Assembly (NCBI GenBank): GCA_031402435.1
Contig: JANNSJ010000015.1
Span: 1-64,000, forward strand
Source: UBA11986 sp031402435
GTDB taxonomy: Bacteria; Bacteroidota; Ignavibacteria; UBA10030; UBA6906
DNA: 64,000 nucleotides
Reading direction: 5' to 3'
This document shows, piece by piece, positions 35,436-44,780 of this stretch (within the stretch, counting starts at the first letter, position 1; each line of letters starts with the position of its first letter). The translations under genes and the position numbers were made by a program. Under the pieces are notes generated by a model, which had not been told where the DNA came from, made no database searches, and saw nothing but the letters and a program-made list of their open reading frames with translations.

Positions 35436-36722
35436 ATGTCTGATTCGCTGACAGTTGTTGACAATCGCACCGGCAAGAAATATGAACTGCCAATTGCAGA
35501 TGGCACAATCAAGGCACTCGACCTGCGCCAGATCAAAGTAAACGATGACGACTTCGGATTAATGACGTATGATCCGGCGTTTATGAACACGGCTCTTTGC
35601 AAAAGCAAGATCACATTCATCGACGGGGATAAGGGCATACTGCGCTACCGGGGATATCCGATTGAGCAACTTGCCGAGAAGAGTAATTTTCTTGAGACAG
35701 CATATCTCCTGCTCTATGGAGAGCTTCCCACGAAGAGTCAATACGACAAGTGGATCTATGATATCACATTGCACACGATGATTCATGAAAACATCAAGAA
35801 GCTGATGGATGGTTTCCATTATGACGCCCACCCGATGGGAATGTTGATCAGCACTGTCGGATCATTGTCGACGTTTTATACCGATGCAAAACACATCCAC
35901 GATCCTGAGTCGCGGCGGAAGCAAACCTACAGGCTCATCGCCAAAATGCCGACGCTTGCCGCGTTCGCTTATCGACACAGTGTTGGCCGTCCCTACGTCT
36001 ACCCGGATAACAACTTGGGTTACACTGCCAACTTCATGAGCATGTTATGGAAGATGACGGAGCTTGAGTATCAGGCGAACCCTGTGCTTGCGAAGGCGCT
36101 CGACGTACTCTTCATTCTTCATGCAGATCATGAACAGAACTGCAGTGCGAACGCCATGCGAGGCATAGGGAGCTCACACGTCGATCCGTATTCCGCTATT
36201 GCAGGAGCAGCAGCGGCACTCTATGGACCGTTGCACGGAGGCGCCAACGAAGAAGTGCTTCGCATGCTCGATGCCATCGGCACAAAAGAGAAAGTCCCCG
36301 CCTTCATCAACGAGGTGAAGAACGGCAAAGGCCGTCTCATGGGGTTCGGCCATCGTGTATACAAGAACTACGATCCCCGCGCAACGGTGATCAAGCGCCT
36401 CGCCGACGAAGTATTTGAAGTGACGGGACGGAATCCGAAGCTTGAGATTGCGCTCGAACTCGAACGCATCGCGCTTGAAGACGAGTATTTTGTCAAACGC
36501 AAACTCTATCCGAATGTCGATTTCTATTCCGGACTCATCTATCAGGCGATGGGATTTCCGGTTGAGATGTTTCCCGTGTTGTTTTCCATCCCTCGGACGG
36601 TTGGATGGATTGCCCAGTGGGAGGAGATGCTGAACGACCCTGAACAAAAAATCGCACGCCCACGGCAAATCTATCTTGGCAACGACGAGCGCGATTATAC
36701 CGTTATGAGCAAAAGGACATAA
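35436..36722 (+). CDS. gltA: Citrate synthase
   Basis: Citrate synthase condenses oxaloacetate and acetyl-CoA to enter the TCA cycle in the cytoplasm. The 428-residue length and motifs are those of the type II, Gram-negative form. Catalytic His residues lie in GPLHGGANEE and GFGHRVYKNYDPRA, and the catalytic Asp in NVDFYSGLIYQAMG. The N-terminal domain (KITFIDGDKGILRYRGYPI) of allosteric hexameric enzymes is present. The ribosome site CAGGAG is 6 bases before the ATG. A Bacteroidota-type promoter lies about 50 bases upstream. CorA follows after 22 bases. Confidence 0.97.
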   Translation: MSDSLTVVDNRTGKKYELPIADGTIKALDLRQIKVNDDDFGLMTYDPAFMNTALCKSKITFIDGDKGILRYRGYPIEQLAEKSNFLETAYLLLYGELPTKSQYDKWIYDITLHTMIHENIKKLMDGFHYDAHPMGMLISTVGSLSTFYTDAKHIHDPESRRKQTYRLIAKMPTLAAFAYRHSVGRPYVYPDNNLGYTANFMSMLWKMTELEYQANPVLAKALDVLFILHADHEQNCSANAMRGIGSSHVDPYSAIAGAAAALYGPLHGGANEEVLRMLDAIGTKEKVPAFINEVKNGKGRLMGFGHRVYKNYDPRATVIKRLADEVFEVTGRNPKLEIALELERIALEDEYFVKRKLYPNVDFYSGLIYQAMGFPVEMFPVLFSIPRTVGWIAQWEEMLNDPEQKIARPRQIYLGNDERDYTVMSKRT

Positions 36723-36744
36723 ACTTCTTTCTCCAAGCTGATCC

Positions 36745-37743
36745 ATGGTATCGATTCTCCATTTCTTGAACGGCGAAATCAAGAAGCTCTCCATCAAGGA
36801 GTTCAGCCAGCTCTGCAAGAAACCCGAAGGGGTATTCTGGTTGGATCTTGATGATCCCTCGGAAGCGGAAGAAGAGACACTGCTTGTTTCCTTGCTTGAT
36901 ATCCATCCTCTGGCAATAGAAGATGTACAGCGCGGAAAGGATGAAGAAGGACACCTTCCGAAGGTCGAAGACTTCGCCGATTATCTTCTTATCATCTTCA
37001 ATCCCATCGAACGAAAGACCGGCACGGGAGAGCGTGCAGGGGAGAAGCTCGATATCCGTACCTCGCAGCTCAGCGCCTTCCTGTTCAAGAACATGCTTGT
37101 GACGCACCACTACAAGCCGCTTCGCTCCATTGCGTACGCAATGCAGATGTGCGCGAAGAACGCGCAAACGCTTGGACGCGGTCCGGATTTCATGTTCCAC
37201 TTGATCATCGATGACGTGGTTGACAATTACACACCCATCCTTGATGCCATGGATGAGGAAGTCGATTCGATGGAAGATGAAGTGTTCAAGAAGCCGAGTC
37301 AGCGGTGCATGGTGCGCATCCTGCAGTTGAAGAAAAACATCCTGACCATCCGGCGTGTAGCGGTCTACCAGCGCGAGATGTTGAATAGATTGTCGCGGGG
37401 GGAGTTCGGCCTCATCTCGCGGGATGAGATGGCGTATTACAGAAATGTGTATGATCACCTTGTGCGGATGACCGACCTTGCCGAGTCGTACAGGGATATT
37501 GTGAGTGGCTTGCTGGACGCGTACCTTTCCGTCACGTCCAACAATCTCAACCAGGTCATGAAGGTCCTCACGATCATTTCCACGATCTTTCTTCCATTGA
37601 GTTTCATTACGGGATTTTTTGGAATGAACTTCAGGTTTCTTCCCGGCGCGGAATGGGAGTACGGTGTTGCAGCGGCGGCGGTCTTTATGATTGCAGTTGG
37701 TGTCGGAATGCTCTGGGTGTTCAGACGCAACAAGTGGATGTGA
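36745..37743 (+). CDS. corA: CorA-family Mg2+/Co2+ transporter
   Basis: CorA is the main bacterial magnesium channel, pentameric in the inner membrane. The 332-residue protein has a long cytoplasmic alpha/beta domain followed by two C-terminal membrane helices. The selectivity motif GMN is G293-M294-N295 (GFFGMNFRFLPG), after the helix SNNLNQVMKVLTIISTIFLPLSFI, and the second helix covers about 307-325. The periplasmic loop is GMNFRFLPGAEWE. It is 22 bases downstream of gltA, but no functional link to citrate synthase is implied. A strong hairpin lies about 80 bases after the stop. Confidence 0.95.
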   Translation: MVSILHFLNGEIKKLSIKEFSQLCKKPEGVFWLDLDDPSEAEEETLLVSLLDIHPLAIEDVQRGKDEEGHLPKVEDFADYLLIIFNPIERKTGTGERAGEKLDIRTSQLSAFLFKNMLVTHHYKPLRSIAYAMQMCAKNAQTLGRGPDFMFHLIIDDVVDNYTPILDAMDEEVDSMEDEVFKKPSQRCMVRILQLKKNILTIRRVAVYQREMLNRLSRGEFGLISRDEMAYYRNVYDHLVRMTDLAESYRDIVSGLLDAYLSVTSNNLNQVMKVLTIISTIFLPLSFITGFFGMNFRFLPGAEWEYGVAAAAVFMIAVGVGMLWVFRRNKWM

Positions 37744-37820
37744 GAAGTATCTTTGGCGTCCATTTTCTTTTGCCCGTCCAAAGGAAAAGGACGTCCGAAT
37801 CAAGCCCTATGGATCTTTGT

Positions 37821-37846
37821 CCCACTTCTTTTTGAAAAGAAGTGGG
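37821..37846. terminator. Strong hairpin, probable corA terminator
   Basis: CCCACTTCTTTT (37821-37832) is complementary to AAAAGAAGTGGG (37835-37846), a 12-base-pair arm with a 2-base loop (in practice 11 bp with a 4-base loop). It lies 78 bases past the corA stop. Its form, GTGGG with internal A/T runs on both arms, resembles the second hairpin at 38217. Confidence 0.55.
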
Positions 37847-38216
37847 CAAGTCCCGCTCTACGGGATCCCGCCCGGTTGTATTGATAATTGGTTGCGGGAA
37901 AACTTTCGGAACTGCAAACGCTTCAGTCGTTCATAGTCGGAGAACTGTAAGAGTGTAGTTGGCATTCCGACGCACACATCCTTGCAGTTCCGAGCCCTCG
38001 GGAAAAGACGGACAAACCCATCTGCGGATCCCGAAACCGACAGCCGTTGTGGGTGGGAGAACAGAGCAAACCGTTACGATTCCTTCTTTTGCAAAGGTCA
38101 ACCATCGCGCAGAGCACGCCGAATCGCTGGCTGTGTGGGGAGGAAGTCCAACTCCTACTCCCCAGTTGGTCCGACTATAACCGACTGCAGGGTTGCGATT
38201 CGGCAAGTTCTCTTTC

Positions 38217-38243
38217 GCCCTTTCTCTTCTAAAGAGAAAGGGC
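38217..38243. repeat. Strong hairpin, second copy of the intergenic inverted-repeat type
   Basis: GCCCTTTCTCTT (38217-38228) and AAGAGAAAGGGC (38232-38243) form a 12-base-pair stem with a 3-base loop. No gene ends within 300 bases on the plus strand, so this is not an obvious terminator of a known gene. Confidence 0.5.
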
Positions 38244-38413
38244 AACGATCCTCTGTTTGCGCTTCAGCGGAATATCCCCTACTTTACGACGTGCCTGCCG
38301 AGGTTTCTTCCGTGGTGATGAATCATAGCCGTCCAGTTTTCTCCTACCTTTGAACAGTGGAATGTTCCCTGTTGAATAATCCAACAACAATCAAGAAGAC
38401 TGAAAGAGAATCC

Positions 38414-38443
38414 TCTATTTCAGACCTCAACGTCTTGAAATAG
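38414..38443. other. Weak hairpin upstream of actA
   Basis: CTATTTCAGAC (38414-38424) can pair with GTCTTGAAATAG (38432-38443) with one bulged base, followed by TCTCTCTCTTT. It is 167 bases before actA. It could be a terminator of an unseen short transcript or a leader hairpin. Confidence 0.35.
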
Positions 38444-38609
38444 TCTCTCTCTTTGTGCATATTGTTTCCGTTTCCGGTCTGTTCGACCAATCCTGCAGTA
38501 CCATTTCTTGATAGCATTGTCATTGATACCAGGCAGCTCGGTTCCGTTCAATATGGTTCATCCCGTTCTTATTGAGGCAATTCTGGAGCTGAAAGGACTG
38601 TCTCGATAG

Positions 38610-39266
38610 ATGGCCCAGATATTTCATCCCAGCTTCAAAGTCATATCAAGGGCAAGTATTATCGTTGTTGCCATTGTCCTTGCGCTGGTAGGCTATGCCG
38701 CTGCTGAAATGTACCGGTCGGGCTACATGACCAACCAGGATATCCCTCGCGAGCAGCCTGTTCCCTTCAGCCATGAGCATCACTACAACGGGCTCGGCAT
38801 CCAGTGCGGATACTGTCACACCTCGGTTGAGAAATCATCGTTCGCCGGCATTCCGCCTACACACACCTGTATGACGTGCCACTCCCAGATTTGGACGAAT
38901 GCCGGGATGCTTCAGCCTGTTCGAACAAGTTATCAAACAGGCAAGTCGCTTGAATGGGTACGCGTCCACGATCTTCCCGACTTTGCCTATTTCAATCATA
39001 GCATTCATGTTTCCAAAGGGATGGCCTGTCAGGTATGTCATGGTGATGTGAATGTGATGCCCCTTGTCTGGAGAACAAAATCACTCCAAATGCGATGGTG
39101 CCTGGAGTGTCATCGTGCGCCGGAGAATTTTATCAGGCCAAAGGAAGAGATATACAATTTCGCGTACACGCCGCCCGATGATCAAATTGCATTCGGCTTG
39201 AAGCTCGTCAAGGAATATGATGTGAAGACAAAACAACTTTCCGATTGTTCCATTTGTCACCGATAG
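38610..39266 (+). CDS. actA: Alternative Complex III subunit ActA, pentahaem cytochrome c
   Basis: ActA is the pentahaem cytochrome that carries electrons away from the quinol-oxidising core of Alternative Complex III on the periplasmic side. The 218-residue protein has a single N-terminal membrane anchor (about 16-32) and exactly five CxxCH haem sites at 66-70, 87-91, 140-144, 164-168 and 213-217. Length and haem number match the family. The stop codon is followed two bases later by actB. The start ATG is supported by an AAAGGA sequence about 15 bases upstream, which is distant for a ribosome site, so the exact start is slightly uncertain. Confidence 0.95.
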   Translation: MAQIFHPSFKVISRASIIVVAIVLALVGYAAAEMYRSGYMTNQDIPREQPVPFSHEHHYNGLGIQCGYCHTSVEKSSFAGIPPTHTCMTCHSQIWTNAGMLQPVRTSYQTGKSLEWVRVHDLPDFAYFNHSIHVSKGMACQVCHGDVNVMPLVWRTKSLQMRWCLECHRAPENFIRPKEEIYNFAYTPPDDQIAFGLKLVKEYDVKTKQLSDCSICHR

Positions 39267-39268
39267 CC

Positions 39269-42253
39269 ATGGACGAGAAGCAGCCTCTTGATATAGCAAC
39301 GATCCGCCAACGGCTCTCCGGGAGTAACGGCCAGCAGTACTGGCGCAGCCTTGAACAGGTTGCGGAGACGGAAGAGTTTCGTGAATTCTTACACCGTGAA
39401 TTTCCACGTGAGGCTTCGGTGTGGGAGGATGGCGTAAGCCGTCGGAGCTTCATGAAGATCATGGGTGCGTCGCTCTCGTTGGCTGGACTGAGTGCGTGCG
39501 TAAAGGCTCCGGACGAGAAGATCATTCCGTATGTGAAGCAGCCGGAAATCATGGTGCCGGGCAGACCGTTGTCCTTTGCGACGGCGTTTACTCTCGGGGG
39601 CTATGCAACAGGCATCCTCGCCACCAGCAACATGGGTCGCCCGACGAAGATCGAAGGCAATCCCGATCATCCGTACAGCCTCGGCTCAACAGATGCGATA
39701 ACACAAGCATCACTCCTGACGCTCTATGATCCTGATCGTTCACAGGTTGTGTTGAACAAAGGCTCGATCAGCACGTGGGGGAAATTCCTCGATGCAATAC
39801 AACTTCCGCTTGAGATTCAGCGCTCACTGAAGGGTTCAGGCCTTCGCATTCTTACCGAGACAATAACATCACCGACTCTTGGCGCTCAATTGAAAGCGCT
39901 GCTGGAGATGTTCCCGCAGGCAAAGTGGCATCAGTACGAGCCTGTGAATCTTGATGAGGTACGCGAAGGCTCGATGATGGCATTCGGCGAGAACGTTCAG
40001 ACGCATTATCATTTCGATATGGCTGACGTCGTACTTTCGCTTGATGCTGACTTCCTTGGTACAGGCGCTGCTCATGTTCGGCATTCCCGTGACTTTGCTT
40101 CACGCCGTCGCGTAGAAGGTAGGTCTGCACTCATGAATCGCCTTTACGTTGCCGAAAGCACGCCGTCCATCACTGGCGGAATGGCTGATCATCGCATGCG
40201 AGCGAAAGCAAGCCATGTGGAATCAATTGCTCGGGCTGTCGCCGCAGGACTTGGTATTGCCGGTATCAATGCACCATCGATCACGGACAAACAAGCGAAG
40301 TGGGTGAGTGCCGTCGTCCGTGATTTGCAGAAACATAAGGGAGCGAGCATCGTTGTTGCTGGCGATGGCCAGCCGGCAGTTGTTCATGCGATAGTCCATG
40401 CAATCAATCACGCTCTTGAAAATAACGGTGAGACGGTAACGTATACCGACTCACCCGAAGTGTCATCAGTGAATCAATCTGAATCTCTGCAGTCGCTTGT
40501 GAAGGATATGCAGTCCGGCAGTGTGGATATGTTGATTATGCTTGGCAATAATCCTGTATACGATGCACCTGCTGATCTGAAATTTGAGGAAGCGCTTTCC
40601 AAAGTAAAGTTGAACGTCAGGCTCGGACTGTATGAAGATGAGACTTCCGCGAAGTGTACATGGCATATTCCTGAATCTCATTACCTTGAAGCATGGAGTG
40701 ATGCAAGAGCATTTGACGGTACAACCACGATCATGCAGCCGCTCATAGCTCCGCTGTACAATACAAAGTCGGCTCACGAACTTCTTGATGAGTTGACCGG
40801 CAAATCAGGACGAAAGGGTTACGAGGTCATCACTGAGTACTGGAAGAATCAAAAGCTGAGTCTTCCTTTTGATGAGTTCTGGCGAACGACGTTGAACAAT
40901 GGAGTCGTTGCCGATACTGTACTTCCAACGAAGTCTGTAGCGCTTCAAGCGGCAACTGATGCGTGGAAACCCTCTACGACTTCCGATCAGGGAATGGAGC
41001 TCATCCTGCGTCCCGACCCGAACGTGTGGGATGGAAGATTCGCCAACAACGGATGGCTGCAGGAACTGCCGAAGCCGACGACAAAACTCACATGGGATAA
41101 CGCCGCGCATATAAGTCCGGCAACTGCGGAGAAGCTTGGCGTTCACAATGAGGATGTTGTTGAATTGAAGTGCGATGGCAGCATGGTTGAAGCGCCTGTT
41201 TGGATTTCTCCCGGGCATCCGGATGATTCCATGACGCTTCACCTTGGCTACGGTCGTACTCATGCTGGAAGGGTGGGGAGTGGGGTTGGCGTGAACGCGT
41301 ATCTTCTGCGGTCATCCGGAAGTGGGTGTGCTCGTCAAGGTCTTGAAGTTCGCAAGACCGGCAAGCAGTACACTCTTGCCTGCACTCAGGATCATTTCAG
41401 CATGGAAGGACGCGAGATTGTGCGTCAATCAACGGTGGAGACATTCCTTGCTGATCCAACATTTGCGCAAAAGCTTGAACACAATCCAACCCCCGACCAA
41501 TCGCTCTATCCTCAACATGAATATGATGGCTATGCCTGGGGAATGACGATTGATCTCAATTCCTGTACGGGATGCAGCGCGTGTGTCGTGGCGTGTCAAT
41601 CCGAGAACAATATTCCCATTGTCGGGAAGGAACAGGTACACCGTGGACGTGAGATGCAGTGGATTCGCATCGACCGGTATTTCGAGGGAAGCCTGGATGA
41701 ACCCGAGATGCACACCCAGCCTGTAACATGTATGCATTGCGAGAACGCTCCGTGCGAAGTTGTCTGCCCGGTTGCTGCAACAACGCACGACTCGGAAGGG
41801 TTGAATGTTATGACGTACAACCGTTGCGTCGGCACGCGGTACTGTGCGAATAACTGTCCGTATAAAGTGCGCCGCTTCAACTTCCTGCAGTTTTCCGACG
41901 TCGAGACTGAGACGTACAAGATGATGCGCAACCCTGATGTGACCGTCAGGAACCGTGGCGTGATGGAGAAGTGTACCTACTGCGTGCAGCGCATCAGTCA
42001 TGCGCGTATTGACGCAAAGACCGAGGGCCGCTCCATTAGAGATGGAGAAGTCACAACGGCCTGCCAATCGGCATGCCCGTCGCAAGCGATTACGTTTGGA
42101 GACATCAACGATGAGAAGAGTAAAGTAGCCAAACTGAAATCCGATCCACGCAACTACGGCCTTCTCGCTGAATTGAATACGAAGCCCCGCACTTCATATC
42201 TCGCAAAGCTCAAGAACCCGAATCCAGAGATTGAACATCTCGAAGTAGGATAA
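39269..42253 (+). CDS. actB: Alternative Complex III subunit ActB, molybdopterin-like and iron-sulfur protein
   Basis: ActB combines a molybdoenzyme-like domain, which lacks the cofactor in this family, with an iron-sulfur ferredoxin domain. From ATG 39269 it is 994 residues. A twin-arginine motif, SRRSFMKIMG (Arg58-Arg59), sits after a long pre-sequence, as is usual for this subunit. The C-terminal ferredoxin part (about 760-950) has four cysteine clusters: CTGCSACVVACQ, CMHCENAPCEVVCP, CVGTRYCANNCP and CTYCVQR with ACQSACP. These are consistent with three [4Fe-4S] and one [3Fe-4S] centres known for the family. An upstream in-frame start at 39245 is less likely because it overlaps actA. ActC begins at the last base of the stop codon. 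Confidence 0.95.
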   Translation: MDEKQPLDIATIRQRLSGSNGQQYWRSLEQVAETEEFREFLHREFPREASVWEDGVSRRSFMKIMGASLSLAGLSACVKAPDEKIIPYVKQPEIMVPGRPLSFATAFTLGGYATGILATSNMGRPTKIEGNPDHPYSLGSTDAITQASLLTLYDPDRSQVVLNKGSISTWGKFLDAIQLPLEIQRSLKGSGLRILTETITSPTLGAQLKALLEMFPQAKWHQYEPVNLDEVREGSMMAFGENVQTHYHFDMADVVLSLDADFLGTGAAHVRHSRDFASRRRVEGRSALMNRLYVAESTPSITGGMADHRMRAKASHVESIARAVAAGLGIAGINAPSITDKQAKWVSAVVRDLQKHKGASIVVAGDGQPAVVHAIVHAINHALENNGETVTYTDSPEVSSVNQSESLQSLVKDMQSGSVDMLIMLGNNPVYDAPADLKFEEALSKVKLNVRLGLYEDETSAKCTWHIPESHYLEAWSDARAFDGTTTIMQPLIAPLYNTKSAHELLDELTGKSGRKGYEVITEYWKNQKLSLPFDEFWRTTLNNGVVADTVLPTKSVALQAATDAWKPSTTSDQGMELILRPDPNVWDGRFANNGWLQELPKPTTKLTWDNAAHISPATAEKLGVHNEDVVELKCDGSMVEAPVWISPGHPDDSMTLHLGYGRTHAGRVGSGVGVNAYLLRSSGSGCARQGLEVRKTGKQYTLACTQDHFSMEGREIVRQSTVETFLADPTFAQKLEHNPTPDQSLYPQHEYDGYAWGMTIDLNSCTGCSACVVACQSENNIPIVGKEQVHRGREMQWIRIDRYFEGSLDEPEMHTQPVTCMHCENAPCEVVCPVAATTHDSEGLNVMTYNRCVGTRYCANNCPYKVRRFNFLQFSDVETETYKMMRNPDVTVRNRGVMEKCTYCVQRISHARIDAKTEGRSIRDGEVTTACQSACPSQAITFGDINDEKSKVAKLKSDPRNYGLLAELNTKPRTSYLAKLKNPNPEIEHLEVG

Positions 42254-43647
42254 TGTCAGAACACCACCATATCGCAGGCGTTGATGCTCCGTTGCCGCTC
42301 GTGGCGCACGGTGAAACCTATGGTTCCATCACCGAGAATATCACCGCGACGGTGATCGAGAAGAAGACGCCGAAGGGGGTGAAGATCACGCTCACCGTGA
42401 CGACGGTGCTTCTGATCGTGTTCATCGTTGCAGTGTGGAAACTGTTTTCCACCGGTGTAGGAATCTGGGGCAACAACAACCCTGTAGGATGGGCGTTCGA
42501 CATTACGAATTTTGTGTGGTGGATTGGTATCGGCCATGCGGGCACGTTGATCTCTGCTGTACTTCTTCTGTTGCATCAACACTGGCGCAACGCCATCAAT
42601 CGCTTTGCGGAAGCGATGACACTGTTCGCTGTTGCGTGTGCGGGTATGTTTCCGATTCTCCATCTTGGCCGCCCGTGGCTTGCATACTGGCTCGGCCCAT
42701 ATCCCAATACGATGTCGATGTGGCCGAACTTCCGCAGTCCGCTTGTGTGGGATTTGTTTGCCATCTCGACGTACCTGACAGTCTCGTTCATGTTTTGGTT
42801 CGTGGGACTCATTCCCGACCTTGCAAGCATGAGAGACCGCGCAAAGAAGAAGTGGCAAAAGGTGATCTACGGAATTCTCGCCATGGGCTGGCGCGGGTCG
42901 GCGCACCATTGGCATCGCTATGAGTTGGCATATCTTCTCCTCGGTGGTTTAGCGACGCCGCTTGTTGTGTCGGTGCATAGTGTCGTTAGTTTCGATTTTG
43001 CAGCAAGCGTGATTCCCGGTTGGCACGCCACGATTTTCCCGCCATACTTTGTTGCGGGAGCGATCTATTCCGGCTTTGCCATGGTTCTCTCTCTTGTCAT
43101 CCCGGTGCGCAAGATGTATCACATGGAAGCGTATATCACCGACCGGCACCTTGACTACATGGCAAAGGTGATGCTCGCAACGGGGCTGATCGTCCTCTAC
43201 GGCTACATGACGGAGCTCTTCTTTGCCTACTACAGTGGCAGTGAGTATGAGGGCTTCATGATGTGGAACCGGATTACCGGGCCTTATTGGTGGTCGTACG
43301 CGGCATTGATTCTTTGCAACGGTGTGATCCCTCAGTTCCTGTGGTTTAAGAAGGTTCGATCGAGCACGCTTATCCTTTTCCTCATCTCCATCGTTGTCAA
43401 TGTCGGGATGTGGCTGGAACGCTTTGTCATTATTGTCACGAGCCTACATCGTGATTTCCTTCCGGCATCATGGGGAATGTTTCACCCGACAGTCTGGGAT
43501 TGGGCGACGTATGCGGGAACCCTTGGTTTGTTCGGATGCCTGATGTTCCTCTTCCTACGCGTGATGCCGATGATCTCCATGTTTGAGATCAAGCATCTGT
43601 TGCCGTGGAAGGGAAGAAGGATAGGTACAAGCGCTGACGCGGAATAG
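42253..43647 (+). CDS. actC: Alternative Complex III subunit ActC, NrfD/PsrC-like quinol-binding membrane protein
   Basis: ActC is the ten-helix membrane subunit that binds quinol. The 464-residue protein shows the expected hydrophobic pattern and the conserved His-rich turns: WWIGIGHAGTLISA, HLGRPW, and HVVSFDFA-like motifs around residue 245 (VVSVHSVVSFDFA). The ATG at 42253 shares its first base with the actB stop TAA (42251-42253), so translation is likely coupled. ActF, encoded by the fourth gene downstream, is a related membrane subunit. The C-terminal tail is cytoplasmic and basic. Confidence 0.95.
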   Translation: MSEHHHIAGVDAPLPLVAHGETYGSITENITATVIEKKTPKGVKITLTVTTVLLIVFIVAVWKLFSTGVGIWGNNNPVGWAFDITNFVWWIGIGHAGTLISAVLLLLHQHWRNAINRFAEAMTLFAVACAGMFPILHLGRPWLAYWLGPYPNTMSMWPNFRSPLVWDLFAISTYLTVSFMFWFVGLIPDLASMRDRAKKKWQKVIYGILAMGWRGSAHHWHRYELAYLLLGGLATPLVVSVHSVVSFDFAASVIPGWHATIFPPYFVAGAIYSGFAMVLSLVIPVRKMYHMEAYITDRHLDYMAKVMLATGLIVLYGYMTELFFAYYSGSEYEGFMMWNRITGPYWWSYAALILCNGVIPQFLWFKKVRSSTLILFLISIVVNVGMWLERFVIIVTSLHRDFLPASWGMFHPTVWDWATYAGTLGLFGCLMFLFLRVMPMISMFEIKHLLPWKGRRIGTSADAE

Positions 43648-43650
43648 AGA

Positions 43651-44199
43651 ATGAGCACACAACGACCGATATACGGACTACTTGCCGAGTTCGATGCGCC
43701 GGAAAAAATCCTCGCCGCTGCAGAACTTGCCAGAGATGCCGGTTACAAGAACATGGATGCGTTTACCCCGTTTCCTATGGAGGAACTCACGGACGCATTG
43801 GGCGTGAAACATTCGAAGCTCTCGTTGTTTGTTCTGTGCTGCGGTATCGCCGGTGGACTTACGGGATTCTTCCTGCCATACTTTGCTTCGGTGTATGATT
43901 ATCCTCTGAATATTGGTGGGCGCCCGTTGAATAGCTGGCCGCATTGGATTCCGATCATGTTCGAACTGACCGTATTGTTTGCCGCCATTGGGGCGGTTGT
44001 GGGGATGATTTTCCGGAATGGCCTTCCGCGTCCGGTGCATCCGCTATTTAATGTCGACCGGTTTGAACTGGCAACACGCGACAAGTTCTTTCTCTGTATT
44101 GAGGCTATCGATCCAAAGTTTGATCGAACAGAAACAGAGAAATTTCTCAGGGGCTTGAACCCATCACATTGTACTGTAGTGGATGACGTCGAGAAGTGA
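43651..44199 (+). CDS. actD: Alternative Complex III subunit ActD (DUF3341 membrane protein)
   Basis: The 182-residue protein is DUF3341, the two-helix ActD subunit. The N-terminal cytoplasmic part (GLLAEFDAPEKILAAAELARDAGY, then DAFTPFPMEEL) and the two membrane segments (about 56-74 and 100-122) match the family. The ATG at 43651 begins three bases after the actC stop. ActE begins at a GTG that overlaps this stop (GTGA at 44196-44199). Confidence 0.93.
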   Translation: MSTQRPIYGLLAEFDAPEKILAAAELARDAGYKNMDAFTPFPMEELTDALGVKHSKLSLFVLCCGIAGGLTGFFLPYFASVYDYPLNIGGRPLNSWPHWIPIMFELTVLFAAIGAVVGMIFRNGLPRPVHPLFNVDRFELATRDKFFLCIEAIDPKFDRTETEKFLRGLNPSHCTVVDDVEK

Positions 44200-44780
44200 A
44201 GAGAACGCTGACATATCGCACAGTGAGAATTGGATTCATGGGCATCCTTGTGTGTCTCTCTGCATGCAACGACATGTACGATCAGCCCAAGTACAGGCCT
44301 CTGCGCGCCAGCAAGATGTACGCCGATGGTTCATCAAGGTCTCTTATTGAAGGAACCGTTGCACGAGGCCAGGCTCGAACCGATGAGCTTCTGTACACTG
44401 GAAGAATCCAAGGTGTGCTGGCAGACGTGTTTCCATTTCCAGCGACAGACTCGGTGCTGTACAGAGGACAAAACCGTTTCAACACGTTTTGTTCACCCTG
44501 TCATGGCGGCCTTGGCGACGGAGCAGGTATGATAGTTCAACGGGGTTTCCCGAAACCCAACTCATTTCTTGCGGACAGTGTTCGGTCCAAACCGGCTGGC
44601 TACTACTTTGATGTTATCACGAATGGCTTTGGAAGAATGTACAGCTACGCTGCAAGCGTGCCGGTCGAAGACCGATGGGCAATCATAGCATACATCCGGG
44701 CATTACAGTTGAGCCGGCATGCGTCCGTCAGTGATTTGACAGAGGCAGAACGTCAACAATTGGCGGAGCAGGTACGATGA
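44196..44780 (+). CDS. actE: Alternative Complex III subunit ActE, lipoprotein monohaem cytochrome c
   Basis: The 194-residue protein starts with GTG overlapping the actD stop. A lipobox, LSAC with Cys24, makes it a probable lipoprotein. A single class I haem site CSPCH lies at 99-103, followed by GLGDGAGM and a downstream candidate axial Met (GRMYSYA). ActE passes electrons from ActA towards the oxidase. ActF begins at ATG 44777, overlapping by ATGA. Confidence 0.93.
   Translation: MKRTLTYRTVRIGFMGILVCLSACNDMYDQPKYRPLRASKMYADGSSRSLIEGTVARGQARTDELLYTGRIQGVLADVFPFPATDSVLYRGQNRFNTFCSPCHGGLGDGAGMIVQRGFPKPNSFLADSVRSKPAGYYFDVITNGFGRMYSYAASVPVEDRWAIIAYIRALQLSRHASVSDLTEAERQQLAEQVR

Larger units (their letters stand above)
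37744..38609. other. 866-base intergenic region with two strong hairpins and no supported gene
   Basis: Small frames of 60-123 codons occur on both strands but none has a ribosome site, a motif or a coherent composition. The region contains a corA terminator hairpin (37821-37846), a second strong hairpin (38217-38243) and a third weaker one (38414-38443). It ends with the upstream region of the actA operon. The base pattern (repeated TTTTGCCC, CCCACTT and GGGCAA boxes) looks like an accumulated intergenic repeat rather than a decayed gene. I saw no exact TAnnTTTG element in the last 200 bases. Confidence 0.5.

Noticed and set aside
36703..37803. A 366-codon open frame on the minus strand
   Set aside because: It is antisense to corA and the end of gltA, both confidently identified, and is His/Arg-rich without motifs.
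37931..38353. Small open frames on both strands between corA and actA
   Set aside because: They overlap each other, carry Arg/Ser-rich low-information protein, and coincide with the hairpin-bearing repeat region.
41429..42085. A 218-codon open frame on the minus strand
   Set aside because: Antisense to the iron-sulfur part of actB.
39269..42253. ActB as a true molybdoenzyme served by moeA/moaCB
   Set aside because: The Alternative Complex III family is established to lack the molybdenum cofactor, and the distance between the genes gives no support.
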